Positions 26,958-35,162 of a stretch of DNA of 64,000 nt are shown piece after piece. The stretch spans positions 1,488,001 to 1,552,000 of the forward strand of contig NZ_CP128187.1 of assembly GCF_035207705.1 (NCBI RefSeq). Reading direction: 5' to 3'. The notes under the pieces are model-generated. The model did not search any database and was not told the origin of the DNA. It saw nothing but the letters and a program-made list of their open reading frames with translations. How positions within the stretch are numbered: the first letter of the stretch is position 1; the number at the start of each line of letters is the position of its first letter. Source of the DNA: Maribacter sp. BPC-D8 (lineage in GTDB: Bacteria; Bacteroidota; Bacteroidia; Flavobacteriales; Flavobacteriaceae). Position numbers and translations under genes: made by a program.

Positions 26958-27809
26958 ATGGATAATTTTGATAAAATAGACTGGGGTGTAATTTGGAGTG
27001 TTATTAAAGATATTGTTCTACCTCACTCATGGACCTTAATTTCTACCACCATTATTTTTTTAATTGTTGGGCTTATAATATCAGTAGTCTACATTGTTAT
27101 TCTGAATAAGAAAAAAGTTTTAAAGAGAAAACCAAAGTATTACAATTGGGCAGTAAAACTATACATACCTACACTCATATTCGGATTTCTATTTGTTTTC
27201 GGGTATGCCGGTTTCATTACAGGTACTTACAAAGTAATAAATAAAGAAAATGAGACTATAGTATCTAGTATTTATAATAATGTTCTTCAACTATCTTTTG
27301 AATCGGAAAAAAGCAAAAATGATTTTATAGTTGAATTGCAGGAGTCTGCAATAGAGGTAAAAAGTGGTTCAAACGCTTTGGTAGAATCATTAAAGAAAAC
27401 AACAACTGAATATAATTCTGGATACTCAGTTATCGATGATAATAAAAACAAATTGGCTACCTTTCTAATTGATACGCATGGAGATGCTATTTACAAAATA
27501 GCGGTCTATGGTATGCTTAATGCTGCTGGAGCAAAAGCTCATGTTGACATCAACGAATCATTGTCATATGATGAATTTAGTGCCGGTATGGATTTATTAT
27601 TAGATATAGGGTATAAGGATATTGAACTAGCAGTAAAAGATAAACTAATGATATGGTTTGATTCTTTACTATACAGTCAGTATAAATCTTTGATTTTGTC
27701 TCAGTTAATTTTATTACTCATTATAATCAGTCTACCTCTAATAGAATTTTTTATTTATAAAAAATGGATAGAACCAAAATATGATAACCAATTAATTGAA
27801 AAAACATAG
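26958..27809 (+). CDS. Three-TM hypothetical membrane protein
   Basis: A 283-residue protein with two N-terminal membrane segments (about 24-50 and 68-92), a soluble helical region (about 95-240) and a C-terminal segment (LILSQLILLLIIISLPLIEF). Helices with ESEKSKNDFIVELQE and repeated Lys/Glu suggest a coiled coil in the soluble part. Family not recognised. It has no operon partner, and its AT-rich setting fits an accessory gene. Confidence 0.6.
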   Translation: MDNFDKIDWGVIWSVIKDIVLPHSWTLISTTIIFLIVGLIISVVYIVILNKKKVLKRKPKYYNWAVKLYIPTLIFGFLFVFGYAGFITGTYKVINKENETIVSSIYNNVLQLSFESEKSKNDFIVELQESAIEVKSGSNALVESLKKTTTEYNSGYSVIDDNKNKLATFLIDTHGDAIYKIAVYGMLNAAGAKAHVDINESLSYDEFSAGMDLLLDIGYKDIELAVKDKLMIWFDSLLYSQYKSLILSQLILLLIIISLPLIEFFIYKKWIEPKYDNQLIEKT

Positions 27810-28183
27810 CCTTAAGAGAAAGCTTTAGCTAACAATGAATAAAAAATAAGAAAGGTTAAGTAACCGACTAATGTGAGAGCATACTAATAAATTAAGCCAT
27901 AACTCCGTTAAAAATTACCATCTGACCTTTGACTACGATTGGCTGGGATGCTTGGTCTGAAGAGTTTATTAAAAGATGAAACGAAGGATTACAAAATAGC
28001 CAATAGCAAAAATAAAGAAGCTATATAATTGCAATTACGACGAATTCGAATCTGTAAGAATACGAGCTTAATTACGAAAGTCCGCATAAGGTGAAAATTA
28101 GCTCATTTCATCCTCTACTGACATTATAATATTAGTGTTACTTCATTAAAAAATCGAATTCCTTAATTAATATTTAGAAAAAA
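27810..28183. other. Gene-free stretch with decayed coding remnants, 374 bp
   Basis: Between 27930 and 28030 one frame reads LAGMLGLKSLLKDETKDYKI before a stop, and another reads WDAWSEEFIKR before a stop. These look like C-terminal ends of lost genes interrupted by frameshifts. No start codons or upstream coding sequence remain. No regulatory structure was found. Confidence 0.3.
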
Positions 28184-28651
28184 ATGAAAAGAAAATATTC
28201 ATTAATTATAATCGGAATCTTAGTCTTCGCATTTTTATTTTATTACATAGGTTGGTCTATTTCACCTGGTAGTTATGGAAAGGCTGAAACATATGAATTG
28301 AATATTTCTGAAGAAACCCTTATCGAAATTATAAATCAGGTAAAAGTCGAAGAAAATTTAAAAACCAATAGTTTCACTGATCATAAAAAAGGACACTGGT
28401 TCTCTATCTATTTTGAGTATAAAGATAAAAACCAGATCATTCACGCGTTGACCAGACCGAAAGATAAAGAAACGACAACATTTTATTTTTCAGGATATAA
28501 AAACAAAACTGACAGCGGAAATTGGATTGATGCGAATGAATATTTTTGGTGGTGGAAAAACTCAAAAGCAAAGAAGGAATTTGAATCAAGAATATTGAAT
28601 AAAATTGAGAATAAAATTAATAGACAAGCACTCAACCCCGTATCAAATTAA
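28184..28651 (+). CDS. Single-pass membrane hypothetical protein, parent copy of the 36.6-kb fragment
   Basis: A 155-residue protein with an N-terminal membrane segment (YSLIIIGILVFAFLFYYIGW) and a soluble C-terminal region holding FYFSGYKNKTDSGNWIDA and EYFWWWKNSKAKKEFE. The last 70 codons are repeated at about 90% nucleotide identity at 36560-36777, on the far side of the dehalogenase operon. Family not recognised. Confidence 0.65.
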   Translation: MKRKYSLIIIGILVFAFLFYYIGWSISPGSYGKAETYELNISEETLIEIINQVKVEENLKTNSFTDHKKGHWFSIYFEYKDKNQIIHALTRPKDKETTTFYFSGYKNKTDSGNWIDANEYFWWWKNSKAKKEFESRILNKIENKINRQALNPVSN

Positions 28652-28842
28652 TTGCGGTTTAGTACTTATCAAATGTCGTTTTATGGTAGGAATGTCTGCG
28701 TTTGCTTTAAACATTTTTCGCATACAAATCAGCCCATATTCTTATATAAAACCGTTGTATTTCATTAGCAAAAAACCAACCCTAATACAACCATAATTAT
28801 ACTAATTTTACCGAGTATTACTAAATAATTGTTAATATTTTT

Positions 28843-28870
28843 TTTGTTTCTAATCAATCGATTAGTTTTG
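28843..28870 (+). promoter_or_regulatory. Predicted promoter of the first TetR gene
   Basis: TTTG (28843-28846) and TAGTTTTG (28863-28870) match the Bacteroidota -33/-7 boxes with a 16-bp spacer. The TetR operator palindrome at 28850-28865 lies between and over them, so a bound repressor would block polymerase. The ATG is 18 bp further on. Confidence 0.55.
28850..28865. promoter_or_regulatory. Probable TetR operator O1
   Basis: CTAATCAATCGATTAG has arms CTAATC/GATTAG and differs by one base from the perfect palindrome at 29471-29486. It lies 23 bp before the TetR start codon, which suggests autorepression. Confidence 0.75.
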
Positions 28871-28887
28871 TACTCTAATTTAGTTTT

Positions 28888-29451
28888 ATGCCTAGAGAAA
28901 AACAATATAATGAAGCAGAAGTAATAGAAAGTGCTATGGGCGTATTTTGGCAGAATGGTTATAAAAGCACGTCTTTACGTATGTTATCCAAAGAAATGGG
29001 TATCAATCAATTTTCTATAAATGCTAGTTTTGGTAATAAGCAAAATCTGTTTTTAGAAAGTTTAAAATTGTACAGAACTAAGCTACAGCAATTATTAAAA
29101 ACCTTTGAAGAGAATTCTAATGGTATTGAGAGTATTAAGAACTTCTTTTATGCATTTGCAGAATTTTCAAACCAAAATGAGTACAAAAGAGGCTGTTTAA
29201 TGATCAATACAATGTCTGAATTTGGTCTTGAGGTAGATAAAGAAGTTGGTGCTCTTATTTCAAATTACGCAGAACAGTTAAAGGCTTTATTTAAGAAGAA
29301 TCTTGAATTCAATACTACAAAAGATAACGACACTATAAAAAGACAATTAAATTACCTTGATTTGGCTATTGGTGGTTTAGGCTTAGCAACAAAAGTAAAA
29401 GACAATACAGCCATAGAAGATTATATAGAAATGACATTTAATAACTTATAA
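28888..29451 (+). CDS. TetR/AcrR-family transcriptional regulator
   Basis: A 187-residue regulator. The N-terminal HTH (residues about 9-50) includes VIESAMGVFWQNGYKSTSLRML and the FGNKQNLFLESLKLY helix that follows in this family. The C-terminal ligand domain is variable, as expected. It is first in the dehalogenase gene run, with matching palindromes before itself and before the next gene, so it likely represses both until it binds an unknown small molecule, perhaps a halogenated compound or product. Confidence 0.9.
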   Translation: MPREKQYNEAEVIESAMGVFWQNGYKSTSLRMLSKEMGINQFSINASFGNKQNLFLESLKLYRTKLQQLLKTFEENSNGIESIKNFFYAFAEFSNQNEYKRGCLMINTMSEFGLEVDKEVGALISNYAEQLKALFKKNLEFNTTKDNDTIKRQLNYLDLAIGGLGLATKVKDNTAIEDYIEMTFNNL

Positions 29452-29470
29452 CATTTTTTTTACCTTAAAA

Positions 29471-29486
29471 CTAATCAATTGATTAG
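29471..29486. promoter_or_regulatory. Probable TetR operator O2
   Basis: CTAATCAATTGATTAG is a perfect 16-bp palindrome, 17 bp before the start of the first dehalogenase gene. It shares 15 of 16 bases with O1 at 28850-28865. Confidence 0.78.
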
Positions 29487-29503
29487 AAATAAATATAGAA
29501 CAC

Positions 29504-30496
29504 ATGAAAACAAAGAACAACTTAGGAAAAACAGTACTACTTACATTAACAATTGTATTATTAATGGGAAACAATATGCAAGCACAAGAAAAGGAAGTAT
29601 ATAATAAGGATATTACCAACAAGAAAGAAAGACCATTTATAGTCGATAAGGGCGAGTATCCTTTTAAAAGTAATTGGTTTGAAAAAGATGGCGTTTCTAT
29701 GCATTATATAGATGAAGGCGAAGGGATACCTATTGTATTATCTCACGGTAACCCAGATTGGTCTTTTTTAAATAGAAATATTATTAAAGAACTTTCAGGT
29801 GAAGCTAGAGTAATAGCTTATGATTTACCAGGATTTGGTTTTTCAGACACGCCAGAAAACTATGGTTTTACACCACAAGAGCATGTAGAATGGATTAAAG
29901 CACTTCTTTTTGACCATTTAAAGTTGGACAAATTTATTATCGTTGTTCAAGATTGGGGAGGTCCTACAGGCTTATCTGTTGCTACAAGTAATCCAGATAA
30001 AGTTATCGGTGTTGTTATTAGTAATACTTGGGCTTGGAAAGCAGAAGGTAAAATGGTCGATTTCTCTATGGCTATGAGAACACCAGAAATGGAAGCGAAA
30101 GTTTTAAACGATAACTATTTCGCAACCACATTAATGCAAAGTTCTTTAAATAAAAAATCTAGCAGCAATAAAGCTATAACAGATGCCTATGCGATGCCTT
30201 TCCCTACTAAAGCATCTAGAATAGGAACAGCTATTTTTCCAAAGCAAATTACATTGGCATCAGATTGGTTAGAAGATTTAGAAAGCAAGCTAAATACACT
30301 TCAAGACAAACCCGTTGAACTTATTTTCGGATTAAAAGATGACGTTGTTGCTTCTAAAGAGATTCAAGATAAATGGCGTGTTATTTTCCCTAAAGCACCA
30401 GTGCAATTGTTACCAGAAGCTGGTCATTTTACACAAGAAGATAGCCCAGAGAGTTTTGTTTTTTCATTGAGGAGAATGATGAAAAATATAAACTAG
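29504..30496 (+). CDS. Secreted haloalkane-dehalogenase-like hydrolase (HLD-III-like)
   Basis: A 330-residue alpha/beta hydrolase with a signal peptide ending MQAQ near 28, so probably periplasmic. It keeps the dehalogenase set: N83 in HGNP, nucleophile D150 next to W151 in VQDWGG, an aspartate in GLKDDVV as acid and a histidine in AGHFTQED. The HGNPDWSFL and QDWGGPTGL versions are those I associate with the HLD-III subfamily. Expected reaction: hydrolysis of a carbon-halogen bond to an alcohol. First structural gene of the TetR-controlled operon. Confidence 0.8.
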   Translation: MKTKNNLGKTVLLTLTIVLLMGNNMQAQEKEVYNKDITNKKERPFIVDKGEYPFKSNWFEKDGVSMHYIDEGEGIPIVLSHGNPDWSFLNRNIIKELSGEARVIAYDLPGFGFSDTPENYGFTPQEHVEWIKALLFDHLKLDKFIIVVQDWGGPTGLSVATSNPDKVIGVVISNTWAWKAEGKMVDFSMAMRTPEMEAKVLNDNYFATTLMQSSLNKKSSSNKAITDAYAMPFPTKASRIGTAIFPKQITLASDWLEDLESKLNTLQDKPVELIFGLKDDVVASKEIQDKWRVIFPKAPVQLLPEAGHFTQEDSPESFVFSLRRMMKNIN

Positions 30497-30501
30497 ATTA
30501 A

Positions 30502-30834
30502 ATGGCTACTTCAACCGATTATGTAGACTTTATTTTGGACCAATTATCAAATTGGAAACCTATACTAACAAAACGAATGTTTGGTTGTATTGGCTTGTAT
30601 GCAGACGGTTTAATGTTCGGTATAATCGCCAAAGAAACTATTTATTTTAAAGTTGACGACTCCAATAAAAACAAGTATTTAGAAGCTGGTTCAGAGACTT
30701 TAAAACTTTTTAAAAGTAACAGTGTGGTCGCTTCTTTTTATGAGGTTCCTGTTAAAATTATTGAAGACGCAAATCAATTTGTGGTTTGGGCTGAAGCCTC
30801 TTTAGAGATTCAAAAAAGAAAAAACGAAGTATGA
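30502..30834 (+). CDS. TfoX N-terminal-domain protein
   Basis: A 110-residue protein matching the TfoX_N domain: DYVDFILDQLSNWKPILTKRMFG, GLMFGIIAKETIYFKVDD and a C-terminal region with FYEVPVKIIEDANQFVVWAE. It lacks the C-terminal TfoX domain of competence activators. Stand-alone TfoX_N proteins are common and of unknown role. It lies 5 bp after the dehalogenase gene and overlaps the next gene by 4 bp. Confidence 0.85.
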   Translation: MATSTDYVDFILDQLSNWKPILTKRMFGCIGLYADGLMFGIIAKETIYFKVDDSNKNKYLEAGSETLKLFKSNSVVASFYEVPVKIIEDANQFVVWAEASLEIQKRKNEV

Positions 30835-31493
30835 AAGTAATTATAACAGGAACCACGGGTATGGTAGGACGAGGCGTTTTAATAGAATGTTTAGAATCTC
30901 CAAATGTTGAAGAAGTATTGGTCATAAACCGAAGCTCTTTGCATATGCAGCATCCAAAATTGAAAGAAGTAATTCATAAAGATTTTTTCAATTTTAGTTC
31001 CATTAAGGAAGAATTAAAAGGGTATGATGCTTGTTTTCATTGCATGGGCGTTTCTTCTATTGGAAAGAAAGAGGAAGAATATCATCGTTTTACCTACGGA
31101 ATAACGGAAGAATTAGCTAAAACGCTTTATACTATAAATCCTGAAATGGTATTTAACTATGTTTCTGGTGAAGGAACTGATAGTACCGAAAAAGGAAAAT
31201 TGATGTGGGCTCGAGTGAAAGGGAAAACCGAGAATATGATTTTGAATATGGGCTTTAAAGATGCTTATATGTTTCGACTTCAATTAATTCTTCCTTTGAA
31301 AGGCGTGAAATCCAAGACCGCGTGGGTAAATGCATTCTATTTTATCGCTCGTCCGTTTTTTGGACTTTTAGAAAAAAAGAAAAATAACACCACAAGTGTC
31401 AACGTTGGTCTCGCTATGATTAAAAGCGTTCTTTTTGGAACCGAGAACAAGTTTTTAGAAAATGAACAGGTAAATAAATTAGCAAAAAATTAA
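30831..31493 (+). CDS. NAD(P)-binding epimerase/reductase-like protein
   Basis: A 220-residue Rossmann protein with GTTGMVGRG at residues 7-15 as the dinucleotide loop, and VSGEGTD plus a shortened C-terminal substrate region. It resembles atypical SDR proteins of the NAD(P)H-binding group. The usual YxxxK catalytic pair is not evident, so the activity is uncertain. Overlaps the TfoX_N gene by 4 bp within the operon. Confidence 0.78.
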   Translation: MKVIITGTTGMVGRGVLIECLESPNVEEVLVINRSSLHMQHPKLKEVIHKDFFNFSSIKEELKGYDACFHCMGVSSIGKKEEEYHRFTYGITEELAKTLYTINPEMVFNYVSGEGTDSTEKGKLMWARVKGKTENMILNMGFKDAYMFRLQLILPLKGVKSKTAWVNAFYFIARPFFGLLEKKKNNTTSVNVGLAMIKSVLFGTENKFLENEQVNKLAKN

Positions 31494-31503
31494 ACCAATC
31501 AAA

Positions 31504-31893
31504 ATGAATAAAATATTTAAAACAATAGTTCTAATAGCAGGTATCTTAAACTTCCCAATAGGTATTATGATGATTGTACAAGCAATCTCTAGTAAAACGG
31601 GCGAAGCCTTAATAACCAATTCGGTAGCAGGTGCTTTTATAATCTTCGCGGGAGCATCACTAATTTGGGCGATACAAGAAGTAAACACAAGAGCACCCAT
31701 AATCCTTTGGAATGGTTTTGTGCGCTTATTTAACGTATTTCTAGTATCCTATGCCACAACGGTTGGGGATGTGCCACAAGAAATGATATACACTACGGGA
31801 ATGGATTTAGTATTAGCAATTGTTTTCATAATTGGTAGTGTAAAAGTTACTGGAACACCATTTTCAAAATTAATAGTAGGAAAAACAAATTAA
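31504..31893 (+). CDS. Four-TM small membrane protein
   Basis: A 129-residue protein with about four hydrophobic helices (IVLIAGILNFPIGIMMIV; GAFIIFAGASLIWAI; a third near 73-90; MDLVLAIVFIIGSVKV). Size and layout resemble DoxX-like or related small membrane families, but no signature residue is present. It lies 10 bp after the preceding gene in the dehalogenase operon. An auxiliary membrane role is inferred only from position. Confidence 0.65.
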   Translation: MNKIFKTIVLIAGILNFPIGIMMIVQAISSKTGEALITNSVAGAFIIFAGASLIWAIQEVNTRAPIILWNGFVRLFNVFLVSYATTVGDVPQEMIYTTGMDLVLAIVFIIGSVKVTGTPFSKLIVGKTN

Positions 31894-31915
31894 TAAAAAC
31901 TTAAAATCAAATACG

Positions 31916-32656
31916 ATGAAAAATAATATAGAAGGTAAAGTAGTAGTAATTACAGGAGGAAGTAGTGGATTAGGAGAAGCTACAGCACGTTTTTTAGCAG
32001 AAAAAGGAGCCAAAATAGTTTTAGGTGCTCGTAGACTAAATAAATTAGAAGTAATTGCTGATGAAATAAGAAAAAGCGGAGGAGCAATTGAAGTTTTAAA
32101 AACAGACGTTACCAAAGCTAATGAGGTAAAGGCATTAGTTAAAAAGGCAATTGACAGTTTTGGTAAAATAGATGTAATGATAAATAATGCAGGCATTATG
32201 CCATTAGCACCATTAGCTGCACTTAAAGTAGACGAATGGGACAGCATGATTGACGTAAATATCAAAGGGGTGTTATACGGAATTGCTGCAGCATTACCAG
32301 AATTTCAGAAACAAAAATCAGGTCATTTTATAAATCTTGCTTCCGTAGCCGGATTAAATGTGAGCCCAGGTGGAGCAGTATATAGTGGGACTAAATTTGC
32401 CGTAAGAGCTATTAGTGAAGGCTTACGAAAAGAAGTAGGTAAGGACATTAGAACCACCATACTTACACCAGGTCTTATAGATTCTGAATTACAACTAGGA
32501 AGCTCAGACGAGGCTACTTCTCAGTTTGTACAACAAGTATATAAAGATGCTATTCCTGCTATTTCTATTGCTAAAGCAGTGGCTTATGCTATTGAGCAAC
32601 CTGATGATGTAGATATTAATGAGTTGGTAATTCGTCCTACAGTACAGGAATTTTAA
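31916..32656 (+). CDS. Short-chain dehydrogenase/reductase
   Basis: A 246-residue classical SDR: cofactor loop TGGSSGLG (13-20), NNAGIMP, the catalytic serine in NLASVAG and the YSGTKFA catalytic Tyr-Lys. Arginines after the second strand (GARRLNK) suggest NADP preference. In this operon it could oxidise the alcohol released by dehalogenation; the substrate is not readable. Part of the same co-directional run (22-bp and 18-bp gaps). Confidence 0.92.
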   Translation: MKNNIEGKVVVITGGSSGLGEATARFLAEKGAKIVLGARRLNKLEVIADEIRKSGGAIEVLKTDVTKANEVKALVKKAIDSFGKIDVMINNAGIMPLAPLAALKVDEWDSMIDVNIKGVLYGIAAALPEFQKQKSGHFINLASVAGLNVSPGGAVYSGTKFAVRAISEGLRKEVGKDIRTTILTPGLIDSELQLGSSDEATSQFVQQVYKDAIPAISIAKAVAYAIEQPDDVDINELVIRPTVQEF

Positions 32657-32674
32657 ACTAATAAAGGAAAAATT

Positions 32675-33742
32675 ATGAAAAAAATTGTAACTAATTTATA
32701 CAAAACTAATTTGCGAACATCTATGTTGAAACTTATTCAAAAAGCTCCAGTTATCTTAGCAGCTACCCTGATAATGGGCTCGACAACATTTATAAGTGCT
32801 CAAGAACTAAACCCATACGAAGGATACAAAATCCCTCCGCTTGAGATTTCTGCGAAAAATAAATATGAATATAATTATCTGGATATTTTTGGTTCAAAAA
32901 TGGCATATATCGATGAAGGAAAAGGTGATCCGATTCTTTTCATTCATGGTACCCCGATGTCTTCTTATGTCTGGCGTAATATTATGCCACACGTTGAAAA
33001 TCAAGGACGCATAATCGCGCCGGATTTAATCGGTATGGGTAAATCAGACAAGCCTGATCTAAAATATACTTTTGATGATCAGTACAAATACCTCAATGCT
33101 TTTATAAAAAAAATGAACTTAAAGAATATCACCCTTGTTGTACATGACTGGGGATCTGGTTTAGGTCTTCATTATGCACACCTAAATCCAGATAATATCA
33201 AAGGTATTGTTACTATGGATGCCGTGCTTGCACCAATGCAGCCTGCGGAAAGCTATGATTCTATGTCAAAAGTAATGGGAGACTACTTTCGTATGATCCA
33301 AACGACGGAAGAGGGTAAGAAATTTCTGTTAGATGACAATATGGTTGTAGAATATGAAATCCCTGAAATGATTGATAGACCGCTTAAAAAAGAAATTCAC
33401 GATGTTTATCGTGAACCCTACAAGACAATTGAATCACGTACCGCTGTAATGCAATGGCCACTAGAAGTACCTGTAGGTGGTAAACCGGCAACAACGGCTA
33501 AATATATCTCTGAGTACAATGCTTGGTTAGAGAAAACAGATACTCCTTGGTTATTCCTCTACGCGACCCCTGGAATAATGAGTACGCCTGCAGTCGCTGA
33601 TTACTGGACAGAGCGAGCTCAGAATATAGAAACTGTATACATTGGTAATGGCTTGCACTTTGTTCAGGAAGACCATCCCTTTGCGATTGGGCGAGCTATT
33701 TCTGATTGGTACCGTCGTTTGAATGCCTCGAAATCGAAGTAA
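32675..33742 (+). CDS. Secreted haloalkane-dehalogenase-fold protein with altered catalytic pentad
   Basis: A 355-residue alpha/beta hydrolase of HLD-II type with a signal peptide ending ISAQ near 43. The nucleophile D158 and adjacent W159 (VHDWGSG) and the histidine in GLHFVQEDHP are kept. Two pentad positions differ from active HLD-II enzymes: the halide-binding Asn of HGNP is T93 in HGTP, and the catalytic acid Glu is D182 in TMDAV. It may use a different substrate or have lost dehalogenation. The family resemblance itself is clear. Confidence 0.82.
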   Translation: MKKIVTNLYKTNLRTSMLKLIQKAPVILAATLIMGSTTFISAQELNPYEGYKIPPLEISAKNKYEYNYLDIFGSKMAYIDEGKGDPILFIHGTPMSSYVWRNIMPHVENQGRIIAPDLIGMGKSDKPDLKYTFDDQYKYLNAFIKKMNLKNITLVVHDWGSGLGLHYAHLNPDNIKGIVTMDAVLAPMQPAESYDSMSKVMGDYFRMIQTTEEGKKFLLDDNMVVEYEIPEMIDRPLKKEIHDVYREPYKTIESRTAVMQWPLEVPVGGKPATTAKYISEYNAWLEKTDTPWLFLYATPGIMSTPAVADYWTERAQNIETVYIGNGLHFVQEDHPFAIGRAISDWYRRLNASKSK

Positions 33743-33762
33743 ATACAATAAAGGAAAAAAGA

Positions 33763-34398
33763 ATGAAAAAAACATTAGTTATAGGAGCAAGTGGGCAAAT
33801 AGGCAAAATGCTTGTTGAAAAATTGCTCCAAGAAGAAAATTCTGTAGTTGCCTTGGTTCGTAATGAACAGAAAGGGCAAGAACTTAAAAAACTAGGTGCA
33901 GAAATTGTAGTTGGAGACCTTGAAAACGATTTTGAACACGCTTTTAAAGATTGCGATAAAGTAGTATTTAGTGCTGGTTCTGGAGGTAATACAGGTTACG
34001 ATAAAACACTTTTAATAGATCTATGGGCAGCCAAAAAGGCTGTTGATTATGCTATAAAAAATGATATACAGCATTTTATTATGGTTAGTGGTCTGGGTGC
34101 TGGTGATCCTAACGAGTTTGTATCTGACTTAAAACCATATTTAGTAGCGAAGTATTTTGCCGATTATTATTTATTAGAAAGTGGTTTAGCGTATACGATT
34201 TTACAACCTGGTAGTTTAATCAATGAAAAAGGAACGGGTTTAATTAGAACTAATAGATCTGATAATTTTAAAGAGTTAGTCATTCCAAGAGAAGATGTCG
34301 CTAATGTAATTACGTATTGTCTAGAAAATAACTCTACAAAAGGCAAAACATATGAGTTATTTAGTGGAAAGGAATCTATTAGAGAATCTTTAAGTTAA
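33763..34398 (+). CDS. NAD(P)H-binding (NmrA/SDR-a5-like) oxidoreductase
   Basis: ATG 33763 is chosen because the nucleotide-binding strand begins at once (MKKTLVIGASGQIGKML); the frame is open back into the preceding gene. The result is 211 residues, with GASGQIG as the dinucleotide loop and IMVSGLGAGDP in place of the classical catalytic segment. SDR-a5-type proteins act as isomerases or reductases. In the dehalogenase operon, 20 bp after the previous stop. Confidence 0.85.
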   Translation: MKKTLVIGASGQIGKMLVEKLLQEENSVVALVRNEQKGQELKKLGAEIVVGDLENDFEHAFKDCDKVVFSAGSGGNTGYDKTLLIDLWAAKKAVDYAIKNDIQHFIMVSGLGAGDPNEFVSDLKPYLVAKYFADYYLLESGLAYTILQPGSLINEKGTGLIRTNRSDNFKELVIPREDVANVITYCLENNSTKGKTYELFSGKESIRESLS

Positions 34399-34442
34399 TG
34401 AATTAATAATTCGCCCAACAGTTCAAAATTTTTAGAACAGAA

Positions 34443-35141
34443 ATGCAAAACTATCTTCAAGAAATAGAAACAATCACTTCTAAAGCAGGTGAAACCGTTC
34501 CTTTACAAAGGAAAGCTTTTAATGCCGGCTTTAGTTTTAGCCTTTTAACTTTTAGTGAACAACTAGAGATATGGAATTATATCTGGACGAACACAAAAGT
34601 GTATAGAGCAGAAATGTTTTGTTTGTATTTCTTGGAGGAGCATATTAAAAACAAAGAAGAAATGCTTGTCTCTTGGTCAACGATTAAAGTATGGCAAGAC
34701 AAAATTAATCGTTGGGAAACTAGTGATAGTATTTCAAAAATATATGCGCAATTAGTAGAATATGATGCAGCACTAATTTTGCCAACGTATAAAAAATGGA
34801 ATACTTCTAAAAACCCATGGCATAGAAGGCAAAGTATAGTAGGTTTACTTTATTATAGCGCACATAGAAAGCACTATTTACCTTTTCATGTACTTATAGA
34901 TTTGGTAGCACCTTTAATTTCTGACAAAGCGTATTATGTGGAGAAAGGAGTAGGTTGGACGCTTAGAGAAATAGGAAATATATACCCTAAAGAGCAGGAA
35001 GCATTTCTATTTAAAAATGCAACTAAAATTTGTGCTTATGGATATAGTGCAGGTACGGAAAAATGGGATAAAACTAAACGAGAAAAACTGAAGGAAATTA
35101 GAAAAGTGGGAAGAGTTTTAAACCGCAAAAGTTCAATTTAA
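34443..35141 (+). CDS. DNA alkylation repair protein (AlkD-like)
   Basis: A 232-residue all-helical protein built of HEAT-like repeats, with SKNPWHRRQSIVGLLYYS and KAYYVEKGVGWTLREIGNIYP, the conserved helices of the AlkD glycosylase family that removes alkylated bases. Its presence beside dehalogenases is suggestive, since many halogenated compounds alkylate DNA; this is inference. The 44-bp gap before it is the widest inside the operon. Confidence 0.85.
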   Translation: MQNYLQEIETITSKAGETVPLQRKAFNAGFSFSLLTFSEQLEIWNYIWTNTKVYRAEMFCLYFLEEHIKNKEEMLVSWSTIKVWQDKINRWETSDSISKIYAQLVEYDAALILPTYKKWNTSKNPWHRRQSIVGLLYYSAHRKHYLPFHVLIDLVAPLISDKAYYVEKGVGWTLREIGNIYPKEQEAFLFKNATKICAYGYSAGTEKWDKTKREKLKEIRKVGRVLNRKSSI

Positions 35142-35162
35142 AAATTTAAAAAGTAAAAAAAT

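Noticed and set aside
28605..28796. 63-codon frame starting inside the 28184-28651 gene
   Set aside because: It begins within a real gene in another frame and its tail has no coding character.
31870..32265. 131-codon open frame on the minus strand
   Set aside because: It is the shadow of the SDR gene at 31916-32656, which has full catalytic motifs.
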